12,655 nt of DNA from Candidatus Nanohalarchaeota archaeon (GCA_030594795.1 JAUVEK010000027.1:1-12655), one strand, 5' to 3'. Positions 1-7,566 are shown, numbered from the stretch's first letter. The notes: a model not told the origin generated them from the letters alone. A program made the numbers and translations.

Positions 1-312
1 ACTCTCATTTGAAAGCACCCCGATTATCAGGTTCTGCGGAACAAGCCCTTTTGTATATAAGCCGTACGAATATCTGACCCCAAGAAAGTTTCTTGTTATG
101 TCTATAAATTCAGCTGGCCTGTTTTCCACGATTAATCCCGAGAGACCTGCATCATTGAAAGAAGAGATGTATTCTCTTGACACCTGTTTTTGTTTGACTT
201 CAGCCCATTCTGAGTAAGATGGAGGATACTGGAAAATCGTTGTAGCATAGGTCAATAGCAAAAGGGCTGCAATAATGCCTTCCAGAGCATGCATGAATCC
301 TTTTGATCGCAT
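1..312 (-). CDS. Prepilin-like secreted protein, partial (3' end beyond window)
   Basis: The first 104 residues are visible and the frame stays open to the window edge, so the C-terminus is missing. The N-terminus is a short basic stretch (MRSKG) followed by FMHALEGIIAALLLL, which is the layout of a class III (type IV pilin) signal peptide. Cleavage would fall after Gly5, with a Glu at +6 and a hydrophobic helix to about residue 28. The rest would lie outside the cell. The start ATG sits 12 bp after the stop of the upstream 249-aa prepilin gene, and a GAGG-containing SD overlaps that stop, so it is the last visible gene of the pilus operon. By position it is probably a minor pilin or pilus-associated protein. 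The family cannot be named from the fragment. Class III recognition is fairly secure; the exact role is inferred. Confidence 0.75.
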   Translation of the reverse strand, partial: MRSKGFMHALEGIIAALLLLTYATTIFQYPPSYSEWAEVKQKQVSREYISSFNDAGLSGLIVENRPAEFIDITRNFLGVRYSYGLYTKGLVPQNLIIGVLSNES

Positions 313-324
313 CTGTCATCGCCT

Positions 325-1074
325 CTACCAATAGACCACATCAACTGCAGTTATCCATTTGTTATAAGTTGTGAATCTCCTGACTTTTGAGTTTATCCCG
401 GTCATGGGTATGTGTTTGCCGCAGTTAATTGAAGGATCTTCTAATCCCATAATCAAAAATTTGCCTTTGGAGTCTATGTTGTCTATGTTCAATGTATATT
501 TCCCAAGACTGACGGTATCGTTTTCGTCTGCTGTAACTACAGTAGAGCCGTCTGAAATAGAAACAGCGTCATACTCCAGGGAAGTCGCATTGAACAGTTC
601 GAACATGTATTCTACACCATCAATCGTCATATTTCCTGTCTTGTTTCTGCCTTTTGCATAATCTGTCATAACTACCGGGCTGCTTTTAACAAGAATGCGA
701 AAGTCATTTGATCCATCAACATTAAACCGATTTTTGAAATAAGTGTAATTCGCCCTTGACAGGTTGTCCTCGATTGTAGTGGGATCATCAAAGTAATGAT
801 ATATCCTGCAGCCGGACAAAGAGGCTAATGACTGGTCATCAATCGCGGTACTGCCCCTGAGATAATCCATCACGTTTACACTCAGTGTCCATGCTTCCTC
901 GCGAATTGCATTTTCGTTTGACTGTTCATAGTATTTTGGAAATATCATCATCGCAGTATAGAGAACATAGCCAACAACCATGATAAATATACCGAATCCT
1001 GCTATGAAGTCTATACTAATTTGTGCCTTTGAATGTTTTTTTTTGAGTTTGGTAAAATGTCTGCTTTCTGCCAT
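325..1074 (-). CDS. Class III signal-peptide prepilin-like protein (249 aa)
   Basis: This is a pilin-like protein of an archaeal type IV pilus. Residues 1-17 form a basic leader ending KKKHSKA, and the mature protein would begin QISIDF. The acidic residue at +5 and the Q-x-S-x-D/E-F/Y pattern are hallmarks of archaeal class III prepilins. A hydrophobic helix spans about 24-46. The remaining 200 residues are a predicted extracellular domain with Cys89 and Cys228, which could form a disulfide, and end in a hydrophobic VDVVYW. The frame is open upstream to 1215, but I chose the ATG at 1074. It puts a normal leader before the cleavage site, follows the TadC-like stop by 11 bp and has a GTGAT-like SD. 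The longer version would start inside the tadC-like gene and add 47 unlikely residues. It is probably a structural or minor pilin subunit. Confidence 0.82.
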   Translation of the reverse strand: MAESRHFTKLKKKHSKAQISIDFIAGFGIFIMVVGYVLYTAMMIFPKYYEQSNENAIREEAWTLSVNVMDYLRGSTAIDDQSLASLSGCRIYHYFDDPTTIEDNLSRANYTYFKNRFNVDGSNDFRILVKSSPVVMTDYAKGRNKTGNMTIDGVEYMFELFNATSLEYDAVSISDGSTVVTADENDTVSLGKYTLNIDNIDSKGKFLIMGLEDPSINCGKHIPMTGINSKVRRFTTYNKWITAVDVVYW

Positions 1075-1085
1075 CGTATCACATA

Positions 1086-2096
1086 CTAGACGAATATAAC
1101 GAACACACATACTGTAGCGATCACCATTATTGCTGCGTGCTTTATGCCTGCTACCATCCTGCCTTCGCCGATAACTCCTGCAAGTATACCGCTCGACATG
1201 CCCTGGATAAGGCACATGAATAGGAAGAGGCTTACGAAATATACGTGCTCACAGCCAAGGCCGAATGCTCTTCCAATAGCGCACATCAATAATGACGGGG
1301 CACCCAGCACCTCACAATTTAAAGATGGATCCGGCACAGCTGTGGGGTCTGAAAAACTTGGCATTGAAAGCATAGGGACTATCATTTTATATAGCAGCAC
1401 AATTATCCCAAGGAACATGAAGAAGATGAAGTACATAATGTATATCTGCTGCGACATTATAGACTTCTTTTCATTCTCTATCTCCTTTATTAAACCAATG
1501 TTCAATGCTATTGAGTTCATTGTGTTGGCAATGTCTCCGCCTGACCGGAATGATTCGTTGATAATGGTGAATGATTGCTTCATAACCGAGCTGCCCTTGA
1601 TTCTGTCTGCAAAGCGCTGCATGGCTTTCGGGAACGGGAGCCCCCATGAAACCTGGTGGTCTGTCTTTTTTATTTCCTTTGATAGGTCGCCGTAATCTAT
1701 TTTTGCAGTCATTGTAAGTGCCTGTGGTATTGTCATGCCGCCTTTGACTGCTTCTGAGAAATCTTTCATGAAGCGCGGAAAGTTGTCTTCCATCCTTCTG
1801 TACCTTGAATACTTAAAATATTCATACACCGAAATTGGTATCACGCCGATTATTACAGCTATCATCATTAGTATTACGCTCATTGTCTGCCCAAGGTTTT
1901 TGCAGTCAGGGTCAGGACGATCTTCACACTTACAGTTGCAGATATTGTCTGCATCGCAGCCGGCTTCTTCATCTGATATGGTCTCGGGCGCAGTCACCAT
2001 TAACAAAACAATACCTGCTATCATCAATATTAGCCCAACGGCTACACTGCCTATTTTGAGGTATTTCTCTTTTTTCGTATCTTTTACATTTTTCAT
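1086..2096 (-). CDS. TadC/EpdK-like type IV pilus inner-membrane platform protein (T2SSF domain)
   Basis: This is one of two membrane platform proteins that anchor the pilus assembly ATPase. TM1 is about 14-35 and TM2 about 73-93. A cytoplasmic GspF/T2SSF-type helical domain spans about 100-210, with FPRFMKDFSEAVKGGMTIPQAL at its start and a GGD motif at 186-188 (SGGDIANTM). Three C-terminal membrane segments lie near 217-240, 284-305 and 314-336. At 336 aa with one T2SSF domain it is Tad/Epd-like rather than a fused two-domain PilC/FlaJ. It follows the TadB-like gene by 48 bp and has a GAAAGGAT SD. Unusually, the loop between TM1 and TM2 is rich in cysteine (47, 53, 55, 57, 65), and the second outward loop has Cys261, 272 and 282. 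The family call is firm. The specific ortholog name and the loop orientation are inferred. Confidence 0.87.
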   Translation of the reverse strand: MKNVKDTKKEKYLKIGSVAVGLILMIAGIVLLMVTAPETISDEEAGCDADNICNCKCEDRPDPDCKNLGQTMSVILMMIAVIIGVIPISVYEYFKYSRYRRMEDNFPRFMKDFSEAVKGGMTIPQALTMTAKIDYGDLSKEIKKTDHQVSWGLPFPKAMQRFADRIKGSSVMKQSFTIINESFRSGGDIANTMNSIALNIGLIKEIENEKKSIMSQQIYIMYFIFFMFLGIIVLLYKMIVPMLSMPSFSDPTAVPDPSLNCEVLGAPSLLMCAIGRAFGLGCEHVYFVSLFLFMCLIQGMSSGILAGVIGEGRMVAGIKHAAIMVIATVCVFVIFV

Positions 2097-2144
2097 CTAT
2101 ATCCTTTCCATGCATCATAAAGTTCTGGAAATTATAACCTTTGC

Positions 2145-3065
2145 CTATGCCTCTGTTGAAGGAGCTATGCTTTTAATCATTACCATGAATGCCAAAGATG
2201 CTATAGGCAAAAACAGGAATGTTATGGCGAATTGTGCTCCGACAATAAATAATCTTGTTGCCGGGTTGTCGTTTAATGAGCCCATTATCGTTGTGAGGAC
2301 CATGAAAAACACAGAACCCACTATTACTACAGTAATGTATATCTCAATGTACATGGCAAGCTGCTGTGTGAACTGGGCCAGCCTGCGCTTATATTCCTGC
2401 ATGGTGCCGTCTGCTTTTTCGTGCAGGAAACCCTGAAGATCGCCACCCACCAGAAGAATGGACTTTATGCCCCACAGGATATCCCTTAAGCGGTCTGAAG
2501 GTGTCCTGTTTGCAGCATTTTCAATAGCCACTGCCAGGTTCGTACCCAATACATCCGTCTCCTCAATTATCCTCTCTGCCTCTTTTGAGATCTCGCCATA
2601 TTCCTTGAAGTTTGCGAGTGCCCTGAACATTGCAATAGGCGGCGTGCCGCTCCCGGAGATCGTAGCAATGTATAAAGTAGCGAATGGCAAAGTATCGTCG
2701 ATCTTCTTTCTTCGATTAGCAACCATGACAGAGGGGTAAGTATAAAATAGCATGAATATCCCGCAGGATGACAGTATACCTGAAAGGAAGCCCATGAATA
2801 CACTTAGCACAATTGATCCTGCACCCTGCTGTTCAGTTGCAATGTACAGTAACTGGTAGATAACTATCGGGGATATCACTGAAATCGCGACAAAGACTAT
2901 CAGCAATGTTGCTATTGTAACAGACAGGTATTCCACAAGAGTCATACTAATGTTTGCGCGCTCAATGTCCTTGTAAAGGTCCTTGAATGTTGGTACAAGA
3001 TATTTCCTCGAAGAGGAAGCGAAATACTTATATGAATATTTTGCATAAGCAGTGTTAGCATCCAT
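2145..3065 (-). CDS. TadB/EpdJ-like type IV pilus inner-membrane platform protein (T2SSF domain)
   Basis: This is the first of two membrane platform proteins. A basic/aromatic cytoplasmic N-terminus of about 40 residues precedes TM1 (about 43-70) and TM2 (about 85-110). A T2SSF helical domain follows at about 120-235, including LYIATISGSGTPPIAMFRAL and a VGGDL motif at 206-210. Two C-terminal TMs lie at about 237-262 and 273-298. At 306 aa it carries a single T2SSF domain. The ATG starts 1 bp after the ATPase stop (TAAAATG), so translation is probably coupled. The gene order ATPase, TadB-like, TadC-like matches bacterial tadABC and the archaeal Epd-type systems to which Tad pili are related. 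In this family the cytoplasmic domains contact the hexameric ATPase and transmit its motion to the growing pilus. Confidence in the family is high. Confidence 0.88.
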   Translation of the reverse strand: MDANTAYAKYSYKYFASSSRKYLVPTFKDLYKDIERANISMTLVEYLSVTIATLLIVFVAISVISPIVIYQLLYIATEQQGAGSIVLSVFMGFLSGILSSCGIFMLFYTYPSVMVANRRKKIDDTLPFATLYIATISGSGTPPIAMFRALANFKEYGEISKEAERIIEETDVLGTNLAVAIENAANRTPSDRLRDILWGIKSILLVGGDLQGFLHEKADGTMQEYKRRLAQFTQQLAMYIEIYITVVIVGSVFFMVLTTIMGSLNDNPATRLFIVGAQFAITFLFLPIASLAFMVMIKSIAPSTEA

Positions 3066-3066
3066 T

Positions 3067-4869
3067 TTATTCTGCCTCTATTCTGTTCATTATCTCCTGA
3101 GGGTTGGAATAGTAACGATGGAATGTTTCGCCCACTTGCCTGTAATCTTTTATCTCATTTGCTTTCATCCATTTCAATACCTTTATCCTGTTTAGGATTT
3201 CTGACTTGAGTTTCGTCTCGGTTATACCCTCATCCCTGCAAAGGCGCCCCAAGAGTTCTGAGTCTTCATCAATTTTAAATGAGTCAACTGAAGCATTCCA
3301 TTTGAAGACTCTCGAACTGTCCAGATATTTCTCATCAGAATCATAATAATTTATTTCATCTATCTCTGTTGTACGCCGGACATTATGGTTGCGGTACCTT
3401 AAGCGTTTTGTAAATATTATCATATCAAGGGTTTCCAGTAGTGATGACGGCAGCTGGATTGGAGGCGTCGTAAGCCTGTCTATTACTTTTTCAAGTGAAT
3501 CAGCGTGCATTGTCGACAGTCCGGCATGGCCTGTTGCCATTGCCTGGAAAAGTATAAATGCTTCCTTGCCCCTGACTTCACCAACTATCAGATAATCCGG
3601 CCGCTGCCGCAGTGCTCCCCGCAGGAGATCAAACATGCTGACTTCCCCTAATTTCTTTTCACCGCCGCTAGCATACGAGCTTATACCTTCTCTTGCTATT
3701 TCCGGTATCCAATGCACGTGCGGAAGGCGCAGTTCAGGCGTATCTTCAATCGAGACGATTTTCATGCCCGGCCTGATAAAAAGCGATAAGGCATTCAGCA
3801 GTGTTGTCTTACCGGATGCGGTTGGGCCGCAGACTAGTATTGACCTGTTGTGCTCAATAACAAACCAAAGGTATGCGAGCATCTTAGCATCTAATGTCCC
3901 GTATTCCATCAAATGTATTGGTGTCATCGGCTCCTTTGTAAATTTTCTTATAGTGAAATTCGAGCCCCTTTTGGCGATATCTGTTTCAAGTGTTGCCTGG
4001 ACCCGTGAGCCGTCCGGCAGGGCACCCTGCATCACAGGCTCTGCAACAGAGATTGTCTTTCCGCACCTCTGGGCCAATTTCATTACAAAATCATCCAGCT
4101 CTTCTTTTGATTCAAACACGACACTTGTTTTCAGGGAACCGAATTTAGGATTCCTGTGATACACAAATATAGGTATGTTAACGCCGTCACAACTTATATC
4201 CTCGATGTTTGGATCATTCATAACCGGCTGGAGTTTGTCAAGGTCGATGAAGCTTCGAAGGAGATAGTAATCATATTTCGCTCTCAACTCAGGGGCCAGT
4301 TTCATCTCGTACTGGCGCATTATCTGGTCGATTAAATGCCTGAGGTAGTTCTCTGCCGCATTTTTGTGTATTGTCTCAAAATGGATATTTATCTTTTCTT
4401 CAATTGCATTTTTTATCCGTGAAATATTCTTTTTTTCAATTTCAGTGATTTCGGGCTCCACTACAGTATATTCCAGTGAATTTTGTTCAGGGTTCCATGC
4501 AATGCTTGCCCATGCATAGACTGGTTCATTCTCTGCTCCCTCCGTATGGCTGAGCGGGTATTTTACATCCACGTTCAGGAATTCTGCATAATTGACTTCA
4601 ATGCCATCACCTTTGGTCTTTTCCAGATCATGGAGGTTAACGACCTTGTAGTCTTTTTCACGAGTCTTGCGCTTCTTCTTTGGCTGGTTGTTGAACTGCA
4701 TGCCTTTCAGTGCAGGAATCAGCTCGTTGATGATGCCTATATCGATATTGCCCTGTCCACCTGCTGGCTCTTTTTGTTTTCGTCTTTCCAAATATTGCCT
4801 GTATCTTGACTTGAATGTCTTAACACTTTTTTTCAGGTTTAGTGTCTTTGCCTTAGTAATTATTAACAC
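3067..4869 (-). CDS. Type II/IV secretion-system ATPase (TadA/FlaI/GspE superfamily), pilus assembly motor
   Basis: This is the cytoplasmic hexameric ATPase that powers pilus assembly. Residues 1-90 are a lysine-rich, poorly conserved N-terminus, and about 95-310 form the N-terminal domain. The RecA-like core has Walker A GPTASGKTT at 348-356 (Lys354), an Asp box SIEDTPELRLPH at 373-384, Walker B LIVGEVRG at 427-434 (Glu431) and a His box TGHAGLSTMHADS at 446-458. All motor motifs are intact. The 600-aa length is normal for archaeal members with an extended N-terminus. The start is GTG, not ATG. The gene overlaps the preceding prepilin gene by 17 bp, and an AGGGG SD abuts the GTG, so the exact initiation codon is uncertain. 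The next gene starts 1 bp after its stop. Assembly rather than retraction is inferred from the single ATPase in the operon. Confidence 0.93.
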   Translation of the reverse strand: MLIITKAKTLNLKKSVKTFKSRYRQYLERRKQKEPAGGQGNIDIGIINELIPALKGMQFNNQPKKKRKTREKDYKVVNLHDLEKTKGDGIEVNYAEFLNVDVKYPLSHTEGAENEPVYAWASIAWNPEQNSLEYTVVEPEITEIEKKNISRIKNAIEEKINIHFETIHKNAAENYLRHLIDQIMRQYEMKLAPELRAKYDYYLLRSFIDLDKLQPVMNDPNIEDISCDGVNIPIFVYHRNPKFGSLKTSVVFESKEELDDFVMKLAQRCGKTISVAEPVMQGALPDGSRVQATLETDIAKRGSNFTIRKFTKEPMTPIHLMEYGTLDAKMLAYLWFVIEHNRSILVCGPTASGKTTLLNALSLFIRPGMKIVSIEDTPELRLPHVHWIPEIAREGISSYASGGEKKLGEVSMFDLLRGALRQRPDYLIVGEVRGKEAFILFQAMATGHAGLSTMHADSLEKVIDRLTTPPIQLPSSLLETLDMIIFTKRLRYRNHNVRRTTEIDEINYYDSDEKYLDSSRVFKWNASVDSFKIDEDSELLGRLCRDEGITETKLKSEILNRIKVLKWMKANEIKDYRQVGETFHRYYSNPQEIMNRIEAE

Positions 4870-5311
4870 CCCTCATCGTTACTATCCCGTCATTGTATTC
4901 CAGCCTTAGCATCCTGCTTCCGTGAGACGTTCCATAAAGCTCCACAGACAGGTTCTTTTCATTCCATACTTTCTCATTGTCATGGAGCAATATCTTCTTC
5001 TTATCCTCTTCACCATAAATTGTATATGCATGCCCGCCTATTTGCCCGGGAATTTCCAGTGTGATATGGCACTGCGTGCAGTTCATGCTTTCCAATGTCG
5101 CAATATTTGACTTGATATAGCTGTTGATTTCTTCTGCCTGCTCTTCCCTGACAAATTCGAGGATTTCATCATTGACTTCGCTGAAAATAAATATTGTCCC
5201 TGCGACAATCATTATTCCCAATGTGAACATCATCATCTCTTCAAGTATCAGGGTCTGGCCTTTCCGGGCTTTTGTGCCGCGGCAATGGCTGTATGCTGTA
5301 GAGGGCATCAT
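4853..5311 (-). CDS. Class III prepilin-like protein with a CxxCH motif (152 aa)
   Basis: This is a small pilin-like protein. The leader ends TKARKG18 and the mature protein would begin QTLILEEMMMF, with Glu at +6/+7 and a hydrophobic helix to about residue 44. The predicted extracellular part has a charged helix (about 45-70), then NCTQCHITLEIPGQIGG at 77-93, then a beta-rich C-terminus. Cys78 and Cys81 are the CxxC pair, and with His82 they spell CxxCH. The gene starts 8 bp after the stop of the 301-aa prepilin gene and overlaps the ATPase start by 17 bp, which ties it to the pilus operon. The first two codons are both ATG, and the start could be at 5308 instead. The CxxC is most simply a disulfide; heme attachment is possible in principle but unsupported. 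It is likely a major or minor pilin. Confidence 0.83.
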   Translation of the reverse strand: MMPSTAYSHCRGTKARKGQTLILEEMMMFTLGIMIVAGTIFIFSEVNDEILEFVREEQAEEINSYIKSNIATLESMNCTQCHITLEIPGQIGGHAYTIYGEEDKKKILLHDNEKVWNEKNLSVELYGTSHGSRMLRLEYNDGIVTMRGVNNY

Positions 5312-5319
5312 ATCATCGC

Positions 5320-6225
5320 TTATGACATTGAAATGTGTACTTTCGTTTCGATCAAGTCACCGCCATACTTAGACTTGCCAATTACTTTCGGGTTGTCGTC
5401 CCGCCGGAGAGTTATCCTATGCGGTCCCGGGCCTAATTGATTGTTTCCCTCGCGTGTTAATTGTATCCTGTGGCCGTCTTTGTTCGGGCTTGATATATCG
5501 TCAAGTTCCCTGTATGCGAGGCGGTACGTTGTCTTGAACCCGTTGCCTGCGGGCATGCTCCTTGCAATTACAACACCTGCCTCATCAATGCCGATTATGC
5601 CTGCTTTTTCTCTTTCAGGACCTACTATAAGTGCCTGGTCGTCTATGTCACCAACACAGTCAATGTGATGTATCAGGTAACTTTCACTGTTAAGAGTAAA
5701 TGTATCACCTTCTGAGTAAGGACCTGGAGGGACCGGGGCAACAGTACAAGCTGTCAAATCCACCTGTTTTGTGCCGCAATTTGACGTCATTGTGCAGGTC
5801 ACGTCATCATTTATATTCACTGTAGCGGAACCCGCAATAGCAGTTACAGCAGCCATGTCTTCCTGCACCGGGGATGTGCCGCCGACAAGCGGAACCCATG
5901 CCGTGCTTGCAATGTTCAGGCCTCTTGTCTCTATTGTGTATATCAGAGAGTTATCATCGGTAAGCTTGAGGTCACCAGTAAGGTCTATCGATACTGTCCT
6001 TTGCTCGCCTGTTTCTGCTACATCATCTATCTTCCCTTTAAGCATCACCATGAGACTTTCTGCAATTTCGTTGTCTGATGACGTCCGTCCCTTTTCAATC
6101 AGCGGCACACCCCACATATACGAGGCACCGACAACAGTTACAAGGACACCTGCAATAAGGATTATGGAAAATATCTGGGACTGCGCTTTAGCTTTATTTT
6201 TACCTGATAATTTCATAAATTTCAT
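5320..6225 (-). CDS. Large class III prepilin-like protein, first gene of the pilus operon (301 aa)
   Basis: The leader (MKFMKLSGKNKAKA, 14 residues) ends in a -K-A|Q- cleavage site, and the hydrophobic stretch QSQIFSIILIAGVLVTVVG follows to about residue 40. There is no acidic residue at +5, unlike the 249-aa pilin, which fits a minor or tip subunit but does not prove it. The long extracellular part has four cysteines (144, 150, 160, 190), a Pro-rich linker PVPPGPYSEG near 164-173, and a beta-rich C-terminal region with no recognised domain. A clear SD (GAGGTG, 6231-6236) lies 5 bp before the ATG, and a strong BRE/TATA promoter lies about 80 bp upstream, so this gene leads the operon. Secreted pilin-like status is well supported; its exact function is unknown. 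Confidence 0.82.
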   Translation of the reverse strand: MKFMKLSGKNKAKAQSQIFSIILIAGVLVTVVGASYMWGVPLIEKGRTSSDNEIAESLMVMLKGKIDDVAETGEQRTVSIDLTGDLKLTDDNSLIYTIETRGLNIASTAWVPLVGGTSPVQEDMAAVTAIAGSATVNINDDVTCTMTSNCGTKQVDLTACTVAPVPPGPYSEGDTFTLNSESYLIHHIDCVGDIDDQALIVGPEREKAGIIGIDEAGVVIARSMPAGNGFKTTYRLAYRELDDISSPNKDGHRIQLTREGNNQLGPGPHRITLRRDDNPKVIGKSKYGGDLIETKVHISMS

Positions 6226-6302
6226 TTAACCACCTCAACATTCTCTCAAATATCACTAAAATTATGCATGACATTCATTCAAAATATATGTGGACAATGT
6301 TG

Positions 6303-6317
6303 TATATAAGGCTTTCG
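6303..6317 (-). promoter_or_regulatory. BRE/TATA promoter of the pilus operon
   Basis: On the minus strand the sequence reads CGAAAGCCTTATATAC: a BRE-like CGAAAG directly before the TATA box CTTATATA. Transcription would start about 25 bp downstream, near 6280, giving a leader of roughly 55 nt that contains the GAGGTG SD at 6231-6236. This is the best match to an archaeal promoter in the window. It stands before the first of seven minus-strand genes that have no other gap larger than 48 bp. Confidence 0.7.
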
Positions 6318-6320
6318 TAG

Positions 6321-6330
6321 AATATATAGA
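6321..6330 (+). promoter_or_regulatory. Possible TATA box for the divergent plus-strand genes
   Basis: AATATATAGA on the plus strand could serve the 80-aa gene at 6411, with a transcript start near 6350. The BRE is weak. The neighbouring TATATAAG at 6303-6310 could also be read in this direction. The 185-bp gap 6226-6410 therefore acts as a divergent promoter region; I see no other structure in it. Confidence 0.35.
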
Positions 6331-6410
6331 TTTGGGGTGTAATTTGCATAATTTGCCGTTGCCTGAGGATATGCCGTCGTCATCCTGGCTACAAAAGCGA
6401 ATGTATCTAT

Positions 6411-6653
6411 ATGTCGAGGTACATATATCAGAGTATAGAAAAGTATAAATACGAATTCTGCAATACTATTACGGATGGGGAGATGAAGGTCTTCTGCGCA
6501 AAAAAATACAATTTACTTATGAGTGACAAATATAGAAAGATTTATAAAGATTACGTTGTAAATAGTGATAGTAATTCACTACACATACCTAACAACACCA
6601 AAGACAACCAACGGAAACCAGAAGCAGACATTTCAAAGGGCAGAAAGCAATGA
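6411..6653 (+). CDS. Hypothetical small Lys/Tyr-rich protein (80 aa)
   Basis: I do not recognise this protein. It is 80 aa, rich in Lys and Tyr in its first 50 residues (SIEKYKYEF, SDKYRKIYKDY), has two cysteines (17 and 29), and has a polar, probably disordered C-terminal tail. There is no signal peptide or membrane segment, so it would be cytosolic. No clear SD precedes the ATG, and no in-frame ATG, GTG or TTG lies between it and the upstream stop at 6327. A later in-frame ATG at 6483 is possible but its GGGGAG lies directly against it. The gene ends 42 bp before the 275-aa gene on the same strand, so the two may be cotranscribed. The region is richer in A+T than purT. Coding status is plausible from amino-acid composition but not certain. 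Confidence 0.5.
   Translation: MSRYIYQSIEKYKYEFCNTITDGEMKVFCAKKYNLLMSDKYRKIYKDYVVNSDSNSLHIPNNTKDNQRKPEADISKGRKQ
6491..6506 (+). repeat. 16-bp dispersed direct repeat, copy 1
   Basis: CTTCTGCGCAAAAAAA occurs here inside the 80-aa ORF and again at 7567-7582 between the 275-aa and 93-aa genes. The two copies are read in different frames, so the match is not conserved coding sequence. The A-run inflates the chance of a match. Confidence 0.4.
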
Positions 6654-6695
6654 GTGTGTTTAACTCTCAAGTCCATATGAAAAGAAGGTGATGCT

Positions 6696-7523
6696 ATGGG
6701 TGACGAAGGCGGAGAAGAACTTGATCCATATGTGAAGTATATAGAAGACTTCTATGAAGATGTAGCCAGAAAAGACTATTCTGGTTTAGAAGGTCACACA
6801 CAAAGAGAACCTGCTAAGCCGTGGAGCGACGAAGGAGATCCACTGATAGTCATTCCAGTTCCAGAATATCCAGAGACAATACAGATATATCCTGAGAACA
6901 ACTCAGAACAGCCTCTAAACGTAGATATACGAACTCTTAAATATCTTCTAAATGTTGACCTAGACATGTTGCCGCTCTATAAGTATCTCTATAAGTATCC
7001 AATAACTGAGGGCAGCCAGCAACCGGTGGGGGAGGCAGCACCCATATTTAATAAGGAAATAAGGATTCCGCTCAATGGCGGGTCCGATGCAGAGCACACA
7101 TTCAACCTGTATAATCAAACAGAACATCAGGGAGGCACAGTCAGGGCGATATATGGACCAGAAAAGAGTAGATTAGAGCAGATTATTAATGAACTGGAGG
7201 AAATTGAACGCGGACTCAAAGAATATGGTATCGATGTAGATAAGCGAACTGGCAGGATAGTCATTAGCGGTGTTCCTCTAAGCCCCACGGAGGTAAGAAG
7301 TATTCTTGAAGCTGCTGAATCATATCAACTGTTGGGAGGTGAACACCCCACTTCTGTCGGTAGCTGGGAGGAACGGAAATTGCCACAACCATGCATTGAT
7401 ATATTCGGAGAGAATGCGTTAACTCAAGGGATCAAAGGTTATAAGGTGATTGAAGTTGAAATGCTCAAATACCCGGGAATTGGAAATGTATTTGAAGTAG
7501 AAGCAACCAGGAATCTTCACTGA
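6696..7523 (+). CDS. Hypothetical acidic cytosolic protein (275 aa)
   Basis: I do not recognise the family. The N-terminus is strongly acidic (GDEGGEELD, then YIEDFYEDVA). A Pro-rich stretch follows at 49-66 (PLIVIPVPEYPETIQIYP), then a Leu/Tyr-rich part at 74-101 with internal repeats (LNVDIRTLKYL then LNVDLDMLPLYKYL, and LYKY twice in tandem). A predicted charged amphipathic helix lies at about 155-178 (KSRLEQIINELEEIERGLKE), with a mixed alpha/beta C-terminal region after it and a single Cys (233). There is no signal peptide or TM. The start is well supported by an SD (AAGGTGAT, ending 3 bp before the ATG). It lies 42 bp after the 80-aa gene. Codons favour A/T endings compared with purT. 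Nothing here supports a functional assignment; the helical segment suggests protein-protein contact. Confidence 0.78.
   Translation: MGDEGGEELDPYVKYIEDFYEDVARKDYSGLEGHTQREPAKPWSDEGDPLIVIPVPEYPETIQIYPENNSEQPLNVDIRTLKYLLNVDLDMLPLYKYLYKYPITEGSQQPVGEAAPIFNKEIRIPLNGGSDAEHTFNLYNQTEHQGGTVRAIYGPEKSRLEQIINELEEIERGLKEYGIDVDKRTGRIVISGVPLSPTEVRSILEAAESYQLLGGEHPTSVGSWEERKLPQPCIDIFGENALTQGIKGYKVIEVEMLKYPGIGNVFEVEATRNLH
6975..6998 (+). repeat. 12-bp perfect tandem repeat, two copies, in frame
   Basis: CTCTATAAGTAT is repeated head to tail without mismatch and encodes LYKY-LYKY in the 275-aa hypothetical protein. The length keeps the frame open. Two perfect copies suggest a recent slippage duplication or a short structural repeat. 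Confidence 0.8.
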
Positions 7524-7566
7524 AGCGGAAAGTCTGCCACAGATACTATATCCATGAAATCAAGAG

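Noticed and set aside
1075..1215. Upstream extension of the 249-aa prepilin (47 more residues)
   Set aside because: It lies inside the tadC-like gene, has no SD and would bury the class III leader in the middle of the protein.
1144..2436. Plus-strand open frames opposite the tadB/tadC-like genes
   Set aside because: They mirror the real genes in antisense; the plus-strand products lack family motifs and start signals.
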